Shown here: positions 51,563-59,634 of the stretch, piece by piece | Position numbering within the stretch: position 1 is the stretch's first letter | Layout of the letters: each line of letters begins with the position of its first letter | From: Variovorax flavidus | Lineage (GTDB): Bacteria > Pseudomonadota > Gammaproteobacteria > Burkholderiales > Burkholderiaceae_C | Reading direction: 5' to 3' | NCBI RefSeq assembly: GCF_030317145.1 | Contig: NZ_JASZYE010000003.1 | Coordinates: 744,001-808,000 of the forward strand | DNA length: 64,000 nucleotides | Program-made: the position numbers and the translations under genes | Notes under the pieces: model-generated | What the model was told of the DNA's origin: nothing | Seen by the model: the letters and a program-made list of their open reading frames with translations, nothing else | The model's database searches: none

Positions 51563-52278
51563 TGACGCACCGCCGGCTTCTGGGTCGCAAACATGTAGTT
51601 CACGCTGGTGTCGTCGCTGAGCCAGTAGCGCCGCGTCACGGGGTTGTGCTCCATGCCGCGCGTATGGCGCAGGTCGAGGTGGGCGGCTCGGCAGTGGGCG
51701 GCGAGCTCGCTGGGACGGATCAGCTTCTGGTACTCGTGCGTACCGCGCGGCAGCATCCCCAGCACGTACTCCGCACCCACGATCGCGAAGAGGAATGACT
51801 TGAGATTCCGGTGGATGGTGGAGAAGAATACCCATCCGCCCGGCTTGACGAGATCGGCGCAGGCCTTCACGACCGACGCCGGTTGTGGTACGTGTTCGAG
51901 CATTTCCATGCAGGTGACCACATCGAAGCTTTCGGGCTGTTCAGCCGCTAGGGACTCGACGCTGACCGATCGATATTTCACACCCCTGGTCCCGGCTTCC
52001 AGCGCATGCAGCTGCGCCACCTTGAGAGCCTTGTCGGCCAGGTCGATGCCCAGCACCTCGGCACCCTTGCGCGCCATGGAATCGGCAAGAATCCCGCCGC
52101 CGCAGCCGACGTCGAGCACCTTGAGGCCCGCGATCGGCGCGATGCCGTCGATCCACTCCAGGCGCAGCGGATTAATTTCATGCAGCGGACGGAATTCACT
52201 TTCAAGATCCCACCAACGGTGCGCCAGCTCGGAAAATTTGGCGAGCTCTGCGGGATCGGCATTCACGGTTTCGGTCAT
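51559..52278 (-). CDS. ubiG: Ubiquinone biosynthesis O-methyltransferase UbiG
   Basis: SAM-dependent methyltransferase for both O-methylation steps of ubiquinone synthesis. 239 residues. N-terminal MTETVNADPAELAKFSELAHRWWDLESEFRPLHEINPLRL is diagnostic; the SAM site is VLDVGCGGGILADSMARKGAEVLGIDLA; then VTCMEMLEHVPQP, VFFSTIHRNLKSFLFAI. The ATG at 52278 is chosen because the family N-terminus begins there. gph is coupled behind it. Confidence 0.96.
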   Translation of the reverse strand: MTETVNADPAELAKFSELAHRWWDLESEFRPLHEINPLRLEWIDGIAPIAGLKVLDVGCGGGILADSMARKGAEVLGIDLADKALKVAQLHALEAGTRGVKYRSVSVESLAAEQPESFDVVTCMEMLEHVPQPASVVKACADLVKPGGWVFFSTIHRNLKSFLFAIVGAEYVLGMLPRGTHEYQKLIRPSELAAHCRAAHLDLRHTRGMEHNPVTRRYWLSDDTSVNYMFATQKPAVRQ

Positions 52279-52348
52279 CCAGCGATTATGAATGGATGGA
52301 ATTGCCGGCACACGCCGGCAAGTCATTGCCGGCGTCCGGATCAGCCAT

Positions 52349-52373
52349 AAAAAAACCCCGCCGAGGCGGGGTT
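52349..52373 (-). terminator. Rho-independent terminator of ompA
   Basis: CCCCGCC (52356-52362), loop GA plus closing bases, GGCGGGG (52365-52371), and a seven-base A run at 52349-52355 which is the U-tract on the minus strand. It follows the ompA stop by about 20 bases. Confidence 0.92.
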
Positions 52374-52393
52374 TCATTAGGGATTCCGGAGAA

Positions 52394-53041
52394 TCACTTG
52401 TTGGGGCGGGTACCGACCACTTCGATTTCCACGCGGCGGTTCTTGGCGCGGCCTTCGGCAGTGCGGTTGTCAGCCACAGGCTGGCTCTTGCCCTTGCCTT
52501 CGGTGTAGACGCGGTTCTTTTCGATGCCCTTCGAGACCAGGTAGGCCTTGACGGCTTCAGCGCGGCGGACCGACAGCTTCTGGTTGTAGGCAACAGTACC
52601 GATCGAGTCGGTGTGGCCGACAGCGATGATCACTTCAAGGTTCACGTCCTTGATCTTCGAGACCAGGTCGTCAAGCTTGGCACGGCCTTCGGGCTTGAGG
52701 ACGTACTTGTCGAAGTCGAAGAATGCGTCAGCTGCGAAGGTAACCTTCGAAGCGGCGACAGCCGGAGGCACAGGTGCCGGCGGGGTCGGAGCCGCTGCTA
52801 CGGGCGGGGGCGGGGGAACCAGCGCGCCGTCGCAACCAGCGGCGGCCGTTGCGGGCGTCCAGTTGGCATCGCGCCAGCAGAGTTCGTTGGTGCCATTTTT
52901 CCAAACCAGTTCGCCGGTGCCGTTTTGCCAGTTGTCGATCACCGGACCACCATCCGCTGCGGTGACACGGTTCTGCGCGCCGGCGGCAGTGGCGAGCGCA
53001 GCGACTGCAAACATCATCGCCACTTTATTCAGTTTCTTCAT
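52394..53041 (-). CDS. OmpA-family outer membrane protein
   Basis: 215 residues. Signal peptide MKKLNKVAMMFAVAALATAAGA. A short mature domain has twin sequences NGTGELVWKNGTNELCW. A Pro/Ala linker (about 75-97: VPPPPPVAAAPTPPAPVPP) leads to a C-terminal OmpA-like peptidoglycan-binding domain (FFDFDKYVLKPEGRAKLDDL, VGHTDSIGTVAYNQKLSVRRAEAVKAYL, KNRRVEIEV). It lacks the eight-strand barrel of E. coli OmpA. Likely an abundant envelope anchor protein. AGGAG precedes the ATG. Confidence 0.93.
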   Translation of the reverse strand: MKKLNKVAMMFAVAALATAAGAQNRVTAADGGPVIDNWQNGTGELVWKNGTNELCWRDANWTPATAAAGCDGALVPPPPPVAAAPTPPAPVPPAVAASKVTFAADAFFDFDKYVLKPEGRAKLDDLVSKIKDVNLEVIIAVGHTDSIGTVAYNQKLSVRRAEAVKAYLVSKGIEKNRVYTEGKGKSQPVADNRTAEGRAKNRRVEIEVVGTRPNK

Positions 53042-53265
53042 GGTTCTCCTCTTGGGGAAAAAGCCGCAGCCGCGCTGCGAATCAAGGACGCTTTAAGTGA
53101 CCACCACCCAAAACGTTGAGGCGATTGTGCCATAGGGTCTTTGGCAAACAGCCCGGCGGACGCCCCGGAAGCGTAGGACGGAGGCGGAATACCGGCCTTG
53201 TGTTGCGGCGGTGCGACACCCCCGGCAGCGTAAAATTTCGCCTCCTTGCCGTCTGCCCGCCGCCC
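53042..53265. other. Divergent gap ompA/gyrA
   Basis: 224 bases holding the promoters of two highly expressed genes. A TAAAAT at 53231-53236 is a possible gyrA -10, but I do not see a convincing -35 at the right distance. No gene or repeat is recognised. Confidence 0.45.
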
Positions 53266-55914
53266 ATGACCTCGTTCGCCAAAGAAACTCTCCCCATCAG
53301 CCTCGAAGAGGAAATGCGTCGCAGCTATCTCGATTACGCCATGAGCGTGATCGTGGGACGCGCCCTCCCGGACGCCCGGGACGGCCTCAAACCGGTGCAC
53401 CGGCGCGTGTTGTATGCGATGCACGAACTCAACAACGACTGGAACCGGCCCTACAAGAAGTCGGCCCGTATCGTTGGCGACGTCATCGGCAAGTACCACC
53501 CTCACGGCGACCAGTCGGTCTACGACACGATCGTGCGGATGGCGCAGAACTTCTCCATGCGCCACATGCTGGTGGACGGCCAGGGCAATTTCGGCTCGGT
53601 CGATGGCGATATGGCAGCAGCGATGCGCTATACCGAGATTCGGCTTGCCAAAATTGCCCATGAAATGCTGGCCGATATTGACAAGGAAACTGTCGATTTC
53701 GGTCCGAATTACGACGGCTCCGAAAAAGAGCCATTGGTATTGCCAAGCAAACTGCCGAATCTGCTGGTCAATGGCGCCGGCGGTATCGCGGTGGGCATGG
53801 CGACCAATATTCCGCCGCACAACCTGAACGAAGTCGTCGACGCCTGCCTGCACCTCCTGCGCCATCCGGAAGCCAGCATCGACGACCTGATGGAGATCGT
53901 GCCGGCGCCCGATTTCCCCACCGCCGGGATCATCTACGGCATCAACGGCATCAAGGACGGCTACCGCACCGGCCGCGGCAAGGTCGTGATGCGCGCCAAG
54001 TGCCACTTCGAGGACATCGACCGCGGCCAGCGCCAGGCGATCATCGTCGACGAGCTCCCCTATCAGGTCAACAAGAAGACCCTGCAGGAGCGCATGGCCG
54101 AACTGGTGCACGAGAAGAAGATAGAAGGCATCAGCCACATCCAGGACGAGTCGGACAAATCGGGCATGCGCCTGGTGATCGAACTCAAGCGCGGCGAAGT
54201 ACCCGAGGTCGTCCTCAACAACCTCTACAAGCAGACGCAACTGCAGGATACCTTCGGCATCAACATGGTGGCCCTCGTGGACGGCCAGCCGAAGCTGTGC
54301 AACCTCAAGGACCTGATCGAGGTCTTCCTGCAGCACCGTCGCGAGGTCGTGACCCGCCGCACGGTGTTCAACCTGCGCAAGGCCCGCGAGCGCGGCCACG
54401 TGCTGGAAGGCCTGGCCGTCGCCCTCGCCAACATTGACGAGTTCATCGCGATCATCCGCAACGCGCCGACGCCGCCCGTTGCCAAGGCCGAACTGATGAG
54501 CCGCGCCTGGGACAGCAAGCTGGTGCGCGAGATGCTCACCCGCACGCGCGCCGACGGTGGTGTGATCAACGCGGACGACTACCGCCCGGACGGTCTCGAG
54601 CGCGAGTTCGGAATGAGCGCGAATGGCCTCTACAAGCTGTCCGACACGCAAGCCCAGGAAATCCTGCAGATGCGTCTGCAGCGCTTGACCGGCCTGGAGC
54701 AGGACAAGATCGTCGCCGAGTACAAGGAAGTGATGGCCGAGATCGACGACCTGCTCGACATCCTGGCCAAGCCCGAACGCGTCTCGGTGATCATCGGCGA
54801 CGAACTCACCACCATCAAGCAGGAGTTCGGCCAGACCAAGCTCGGCGTGCGCCGCAGCCAGGTCGAGCACAGCGCCTTCGACCTCTCGACGGAAGACCTG
54901 ATCACGCCGACCGACATGGTCGTGACGCTGTCCCACAGCGGCTACATCAAGAGCCAGCCGCTCGGCGAATACCGGGCCCAGAAGCGCGGCGGACGCGGCA
55001 AGCAGGCCACCGCGACCAAAGAAGACGACTGGATCGACCAGCTCTTCATCGCGAACACGCACGACTACATCCTCTGCTTCTCGAATCGCGGCCGACTTTA
55101 CTGGCTCAAGGTCTGGGAAGTGCCTGCGGGCTCACGTGGTTCCCGTGGCCGACCGATCGTCAACATGTTCCCGCTCCAGGAGGGCGAGAAGATCAACGTC
55201 GTGCTGGCGCTGACCGGCGAGAAACGGACCTTCCCCGCCAACCAGTACGTGTTCATGGCCACCTCGATGGGCACGGTCAAGAAGACCGCCCTCGACGAGT
55301 TCAGCAACCCTCGCAAGGCCGGCATCATCGCCGTCGATCTCGATCCGGGCGACTACCTGATCGGCGCCGCGCTGACAGACGGCGCGCATGACGTGATGCT
55401 GTTCTCCGACGGCGGCAAGGCAGTCCGCTTCGACGAAAACGACGTACGCCCCATGGGCCGCAACGCCCGCGGCGTGCGCGGCATGACGCTCGAGGACGGC
55501 CAGGGCGTGATCGCCATGCTCGTCGCCGAGGACGAGGAGCAGAGCGTCCTGACCGCCACGGAAAACGGTTACGGAAAAAGAACAAGCATTACCGAGTACA
55601 CGCGTCATGGCCGGGGAACCAAGGGCATGATCGCTATTCAACAGAGTGAACGTAACGGCAAGGTGGTGGCCGCGACTCTCGTGCACGCCGAAGACGAGAT
55701 CATGCTCATCACCGACAAGGGTGTGCTCGTGCGCACCCGGGTCGCCGAAATTCGCGAACTCGGTCGCGCGACGCAGGGCGTCACGCTGATCGGGCTCGAC
55801 GAAGGTGCCAAGCTCAGCGGGCTGCAGCGTATCGTCGAGAACGACGCGAATGTCGAGACTGAACCCGGCGCCGACGACACTTCTTCCTCATCTTCAACGG
55901 AGAATCCCCAGTGA
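53266..55914 (+). CDS. gyrA: DNA gyrase subunit A
   Basis: DNA-cleaving subunit of gyrase that introduces negative supercoils with GyrB. 882 residues. MTSFAKETLPISLEEEMRRSYLDYAMSVIVGRALPDARDG at the start; catalytic Tyr122 in AMRYTEIRL; GyrA box-type and beta-pinwheel repeats (RGSRGRPIVN, KRGGRGKQATATK) in the C-terminal domain. At the quinolone position, residue 83 is Gln in GDQSVYD (E. coli GDSAVYD), with Asp87 kept. It leads the gyrA-serC-pheA-tyrA-aroA/cmk-rpsA string and overlaps the next gene by GTGA. Confidence 0.98.
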   Translation: MTSFAKETLPISLEEEMRRSYLDYAMSVIVGRALPDARDGLKPVHRRVLYAMHELNNDWNRPYKKSARIVGDVIGKYHPHGDQSVYDTIVRMAQNFSMRHMLVDGQGNFGSVDGDMAAAMRYTEIRLAKIAHEMLADIDKETVDFGPNYDGSEKEPLVLPSKLPNLLVNGAGGIAVGMATNIPPHNLNEVVDACLHLLRHPEASIDDLMEIVPAPDFPTAGIIYGINGIKDGYRTGRGKVVMRAKCHFEDIDRGQRQAIIVDELPYQVNKKTLQERMAELVHEKKIEGISHIQDESDKSGMRLVIELKRGEVPEVVLNNLYKQTQLQDTFGINMVALVDGQPKLCNLKDLIEVFLQHRREVVTRRTVFNLRKARERGHVLEGLAVALANIDEFIAIIRNAPTPPVAKAELMSRAWDSKLVREMLTRTRADGGVINADDYRPDGLEREFGMSANGLYKLSDTQAQEILQMRLQRLTGLEQDKIVAEYKEVMAEIDDLLDILAKPERVSVIIGDELTTIKQEFGQTKLGVRRSQVEHSAFDLSTEDLITPTDMVVTLSHSGYIKSQPLGEYRAQKRGGRGKQATATKEDDWIDQLFIANTHDYILCFSNRGRLYWLKVWEVPAGSRGSRGRPIVNMFPLQEGEKINVVLALTGEKRTFPANQYVFMATSMGTVKKTALDEFSNPRKAGIIAVDLDPGDYLIGAALTDGAHDVMLFSDGGKAVRFDENDVRPMGRNARGVRGMTLEDGQGVIAMLVAEDEEQSVLTATENGYGKRTSITEYTRHGRGTKGMIAIQQSERNGKVVAATLVHAEDEIMLITDKGVLVRTRVAEIRELGRATQGVTLIGLDEGAKLSGLQRIVENDANVETEPGADDTSSSSSTENPQ

Positions 55915-56489
55915 AAAAAATCAAACTCGCGCTCCTGACGGTCGCGCTTGCCGGCAGCACGCTGGCCATGGCCCAGGACAAGTCCGCACTCATCAAGCAG
56001 TTCATCGATCTGCAGAAGCCCGGCATCGAATCGCTGGCGCGCGGTCTGGTCGAGCAGTCGAGCGCTCCGATCGCCCAGGCTGGCTCGCAGTACCTGCAAA
56101 CGCAGGTGCCCGCCGAAAAGCGCGAAGCCGCAGCCAAGGCAGCCGACGCCGAACTCAAGAAGTACTTCGATGAGGCCTACCCCATCGTGCGCGACAAGGC
56201 CGTGCAACTCGCACCGGGCGCCTTGACGCCCATCATGGAACAAAACTTCAGCGAAGAAGAAATGCGCCAGCTGCTGGCGTGGATCAACTCGCCGCTGAGC
56301 AAGAAGTACCAGGAGATGAATCCCAAGCTGCAGACCGCGCTGACGGAAAAGCTGGTTGCCGAAACGCGCGCCTCGATCGAACCCAAGATGGTCGCGCTCG
56401 ACAGCAACGTCGCCAAGGCGCTGGGCGCCCCGACGGGTGGAGCAGCAGGAGCCAAGGCAGCGCCCGCCAAGGCGCCCGCCAAGAAGTGA
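55911..56489 (+). CDS. DUF2059 periplasmic protein
   Basis: 192 residues. Signal peptide VKKIKLALLTVALAGSTLAMA-QDKS. The DUF2059 region (FSEEEMRQLLAWINSPLSKKYQEMNPKLQTALTEKLV) follows, and the C-terminus is Ala/Lys-rich (GGAAGAKAAPAKAPAKK). The GTG start overlaps the gyrA stop and its own end overlaps serC by GTGA, so it is inserted within the tight gyrA-serC coupling. Function is unknown. Confidence 0.88.
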   Translation: MKKIKLALLTVALAGSTLAMAQDKSALIKQFIDLQKPGIESLARGLVEQSSAPIAQAGSQYLQTQVPAEKREAAAKAADAELKKYFDEAYPIVRDKAVQLAPGALTPIMEQNFSEEEMRQLLAWINSPLSKKYQEMNPKLQTALTEKLVAETRASIEPKMVALDSNVAKALGAPTGGAAGAKAAPAKAPAKK

Positions 56490-57607
56490 CGCAGCCAGCG
56501 GGTCCGCGCCCGTACAACTTCTCCGCCGGTCCGGCCGCCATGCCGGAGGCGGTGCTGCAACGCGCCGCCGCCGAGATGCTGGACTGGGAAGGCAGCGGCA
56601 TGAGCGTGATGGAGATGAGCCATCGCGGCAAGGAGTTCGGCGCGATCTGCAGGCAGGCCGAAGCCGACATCCGCGAGCTCCTCGCGGTGCCGGAACAGTT
56701 CCACATCCTCTTCATGCAAGGGGGCGGGCTGGGCGAAAACGCAATCGTGCCGATGAATCTTTCGCGCGGTACCAGCGCGGATTTCGTGGTCACGGGCAGC
56801 TGGAGCGCCAAGTCCCAGAAAGAAGCGCAGCGCTACTGCAAGGTCAACATCGCCGCCACCAATGCGGCGGACCAGCACACGCGCCTGCCTGACCCGTCGA
56901 CATGGCAGCTGTCGGGCGACGCGTCATACGTGCACATCTGCAGCAACGAGACCATCAACGGCGTCGAATTCCAGGAAGTGCCCGACCTCGCGGCCCTCGG
57001 CAGCAAGGCTCCGCTGGTGATGGACTTCTCGTCCCACGTGGCATCGCGGCCGGTCGATTGGCGCCGCGTCGGCCTCGCCTTCGGGGGAGCCCAGAAGAAC
57101 CTCGGGCCAGCTGGCCTCACGATCGTGATCGTGCGGGACGACCTGCTCGGCCACGCGCTCGAGATCTGCCCCAGCGCCTTCAACTACAAGACGGTCGCCG
57201 ACAACCAGTCGATGTACAACACGCCCCCCACCTGGGGCATCTACATCGCCGGGCTGACCTTCCAGTGGCTGCGGCAGCAGACCGAGGGTGCGCTCACAGG
57301 CGTCGCCGCCATGGAAGCACGCAACATTGCCAAGGCGCGCCTCCTGTACGACTTCATTGACGGCTCCGCCTTCTATGACAACAAGGTCGACGCCGCCTGC
57401 CGCTCGCGCATGAACGTGCCCTTCTTCCTGCGCGACGAAAGCCGCAACGACGCGTTTCTCGCAGGCGCGCGCGAAGCAGGCCTGCTCCAGCTCAAGGGCC
57501 ACAAGTCCGTCGGCGGCATGCGTGCCAGCATTTACAACGCCATGCCGCTGGCCGGGGTGCAGGCGCTCGTGTCCTACATGCGAGAATTCGAGCGGTCGCA
57601 TGCCTAG
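56486..57607 (+). CDS. serC: Phosphoserine aminotransferase
   Basis: PLP enzyme of serine and pyridoxine synthesis. 373 residues from GTG 56486 (product begins TQPAGPRPYNFSAGPAAMPE, the family N-terminus). FGGAQKNLGPAG holds the PLP Lys; MQGGGLGENAIVPMNL binds phosphate; HICSNETINGVEF is conserved. It lies between gyrA/DUF2059 and pheA, a conserved order in beta- and gammaproteobacteria. Confidence 0.97.
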   Translation: MTQPAGPRPYNFSAGPAAMPEAVLQRAAAEMLDWEGSGMSVMEMSHRGKEFGAICRQAEADIRELLAVPEQFHILFMQGGGLGENAIVPMNLSRGTSADFVVTGSWSAKSQKEAQRYCKVNIAATNAADQHTRLPDPSTWQLSGDASYVHICSNETINGVEFQEVPDLAALGSKAPLVMDFSSHVASRPVDWRRVGLAFGGAQKNLGPAGLTIVIVRDDLLGHALEICPSAFNYKTVADNQSMYNTPPTWGIYIAGLTFQWLRQQTEGALTGVAAMEARNIAKARLLYDFIDGSAFYDNKVDAACRSRMNVPFFLRDESRNDAFLAGAREAGLLQLKGHKSVGGMRASIYNAMPLAGVQALVSYMREFERSHA

Positions 57608-57625
57608 ACGCTGCGCACCTCAACG

Positions 57626-58744
57626 ATGACCGCACCCGCTCCACAGCCTTCCACCCCTGACAACTCCTCCAGCCTTGCCGATCTGCGCGTGCAGATCGAC
57701 TCGCTCGACCAGCAGCTTCTCGACCTCCTGAACCGGCGCGCGCATGTCGCCGAGCAGGTCGGCGAGGTCAAGAAGCGCGAGGGCACGCCCTTCTTCCGCC
57801 CCGATCGCGTCGCGCAGGTCATCGAGAAGATGCAGCAGAGCAACGGCGGCCCGCTCAAGGACGTGCACGTCGCAGCCATCTGGCGCGAGATCATGTCGGC
57901 CTGCCTCGCCCTCGAGTCACCCCAGCGGGTGGCCGTACTAGGCCCCGAAGGCACGTTCTGCGAACAGGCGGCCGTTGAATACTTCGGTGGCGCCGCCGAC
58001 CTGATCTATTGCGCGAACTTCGACGAGGTCTTTCACGCCACCGCAGCAGGCAGCGCCCAGTACGGTGTCGTCGGTGTCGAGAACTCCACCGAGGGCGTCG
58101 TCACCCGTTCACTCGACCTGTTCCTCCACTCGCCCACCCACGTCGTCGGCGAAGTCAGCTTGCTGGTACGGCACCATCTGCTGCGTACCACCAACGAACT
58201 CGGAGGCATCGAGGCAGTGCTGGCGCATCCGCAAGCACTGGCCCAGTGCCAGACCTGGCTTTCCAAGCACCTCCCGAACGCAGAGCGGCGTGCAGTCTCC
58301 AGCAATGCCGAAGGCGCGCGTCTCGCGGCCGGCAATCCGGCCTGGGCCGCACTCGCGAGCGAGCGCGCCGCCACCCGGTTCGGGCTGCATATCGTTGCGC
58401 ATGCGATCCAGGACGATTCGTACAACCGCACGCGCTTTGCCGTCATCTGCCTGCCGCAGACCCTCGCCATGCCGCCCTCGTCGGGCAAGGACTGTACGAG
58501 CCTCGTCGTATCGGTGCCGAACCGCCCCGGCGCGGTCCACGACCTGCTCGTTCCGCTGAAGAACAACAACGTCTCGATGACCCGCTTCGAGTCGCGCCCC
58601 GCGCGCACCGGCCAGTGGGAGTACTACTTCTACATCGACCTCGACGGGCATCCCTCGCAGCCCAACGTGGCCGCCGCACTGGCCGAACTGCGCAAGCTGT
58701 GCGCGTTCTACAAGGTCATCGGCGCCTACCCCGTCACCGCCTGA
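57626..58744 (+). CDS. pheA: P-protein: chorismate mutase/prephenate dehydratase
   Basis: Bifunctional phenylalanine enzyme, 372 residues. AroQ-type chorismate mutase (about 15-95: LADLRVQIDSLDQQLLDLLNRRAHVAEQVGEVKKREGTPFFRP). The dehydratase domain follows (LGPEGTFCEQAAVEYFG, GVVGVENSTEGVVTRSLDLF, NRTRFAVICLP), then an ACT domain (SLVVSVPNRPGAVHDLLVPLKNNNVSMTRFESRPAR) for Phe feedback. tyrA follows after 10 bases. No attenuator-like leader was noted. Confidence 0.97.
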   Translation: MTAPAPQPSTPDNSSSLADLRVQIDSLDQQLLDLLNRRAHVAEQVGEVKKREGTPFFRPDRVAQVIEKMQQSNGGPLKDVHVAAIWREIMSACLALESPQRVAVLGPEGTFCEQAAVEYFGGAADLIYCANFDEVFHATAAGSAQYGVVGVENSTEGVVTRSLDLFLHSPTHVVGEVSLLVRHHLLRTTNELGGIEAVLAHPQALAQCQTWLSKHLPNAERRAVSSNAEGARLAAGNPAWAALASERAATRFGLHIVAHAIQDDSYNRTRFAVICLPQTLAMPPSSGKDCTSLVVSVPNRPGAVHDLLVPLKNNNVSMTRFESRPARTGQWEYYFYIDLDGHPSQPNVAAALAELRKLCAFYKVIGAYPVTA

Positions 58745-58754
58745 GGCCCCGACG

Positions 58755-59633
58755 ATGTTTGAACAGTTGGGTCTGATCGGCTGCGGATTGATGGGCGGGT
58801 CGTTCGCCCTGGCGCTCAAGCGCGCCCGTCTGGTCAAGCGCGTGGTCGGCTACAGCAAGTCGCCCTCCACCACCGAGCGCGCCAAGCAATTGGGCGTGAT
58901 CGACGTGGCGGCACCATCGGCCTTGCTCGCGGTGTCGGGGGCCGATCTGGTCCTGATCGCCGTGCCGGTCGGCGCCTCCGAACAGACATTCAAGGCAATC
59001 CGCCACGGCATCACCGAGCAGATGCTGGTCATGGACGTGGGATCGACCAAGGGCGACGTGATCGAGGCGGCGCGCCGCGGACTGCAGGATCAGCTCGGCG
59101 CGTTCGTGCCTGCGCATCCCATCGCCGGCAAGGAAGTCGCTGGCGTCGAGCATGCCGACGTCAACCTGTACTCGGGGCGCCAGGTAGTGCTCACGCCGAT
59201 CAAGGCCACGCTGCGCTCCAACGTCCAGCGGGCCACGCAGGTCTGGACCGGCATCGGTGCCAAGGTCGTGACGATGACGCACGAGGCACACGACAGCGCC
59301 TTCGCCGCTGTCAGCCACCTGCCCCATCTGCTCGCCTTCGCTTTCACCAACGCCATTGCCGCCCACCCCCAGGGCGAACGCTTCCTGGAGCTGGCCGGCC
59401 CCGGCTTTCGCGATTTCACGCGCATCGCGGCCAGCGAGCCTGCGGTGTGGCGCGACATCCTGCTCGCCAATCGCGAACAGGTGCTGCTTCAGTCGCAGGC
59501 GTTTCGTGACGCCTTGACGCAGCTCGAAGCCATGGTGGCCTCGGGAAACGCGCAGGCGCTCGAAGACGCCATCGCCGCGGCGAGCCGGACTCGCACGCAA
59601 TGGCAGCCCGGCGTGGCGGCTTCGCCCGACTGA
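58755..59633 (+). CDS. tyrA: Prephenate dehydrogenase
   Basis: NAD(P)-dependent step of tyrosine synthesis. 292 residues. Rossmann motif LGLIGCGLMGGSFALALKRA; DVGSTKGDVIEAARRG; HPIAGKEVAGVEHA carries the substrate-binding His-Pro; MTHEAHDSAFAAVSHLPHLLAFAF. It has no fused chorismate mutase or aroA, but aroA begins one base after its stop. Confidence 0.95.
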   Translation: MFEQLGLIGCGLMGGSFALALKRARLVKRVVGYSKSPSTTERAKQLGVIDVAAPSALLAVSGADLVLIAVPVGASEQTFKAIRHGITEQMLVMDVGSTKGDVIEAARRGLQDQLGAFVPAHPIAGKEVAGVEHADVNLYSGRQVVLTPIKATLRSNVQRATQVWTGIGAKVVTMTHEAHDSAFAAVSHLPHLLAFAFTNAIAAHPQGERFLELAGPGFRDFTRIAASEPAVWRDILLANREQVLLQSQAFRDALTQLEAMVASGNAQALEDAIAAASRTRTQWQPGVAASPD

Positions 59634-59634
59634 C

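Noticed and set aside
53038..55062. 674-codon open frame antisense to gyrA
   Set aside because: Shadow of gyrA in a high-G+C genome; repetitive composition with no domain and opposite to an essential gene.
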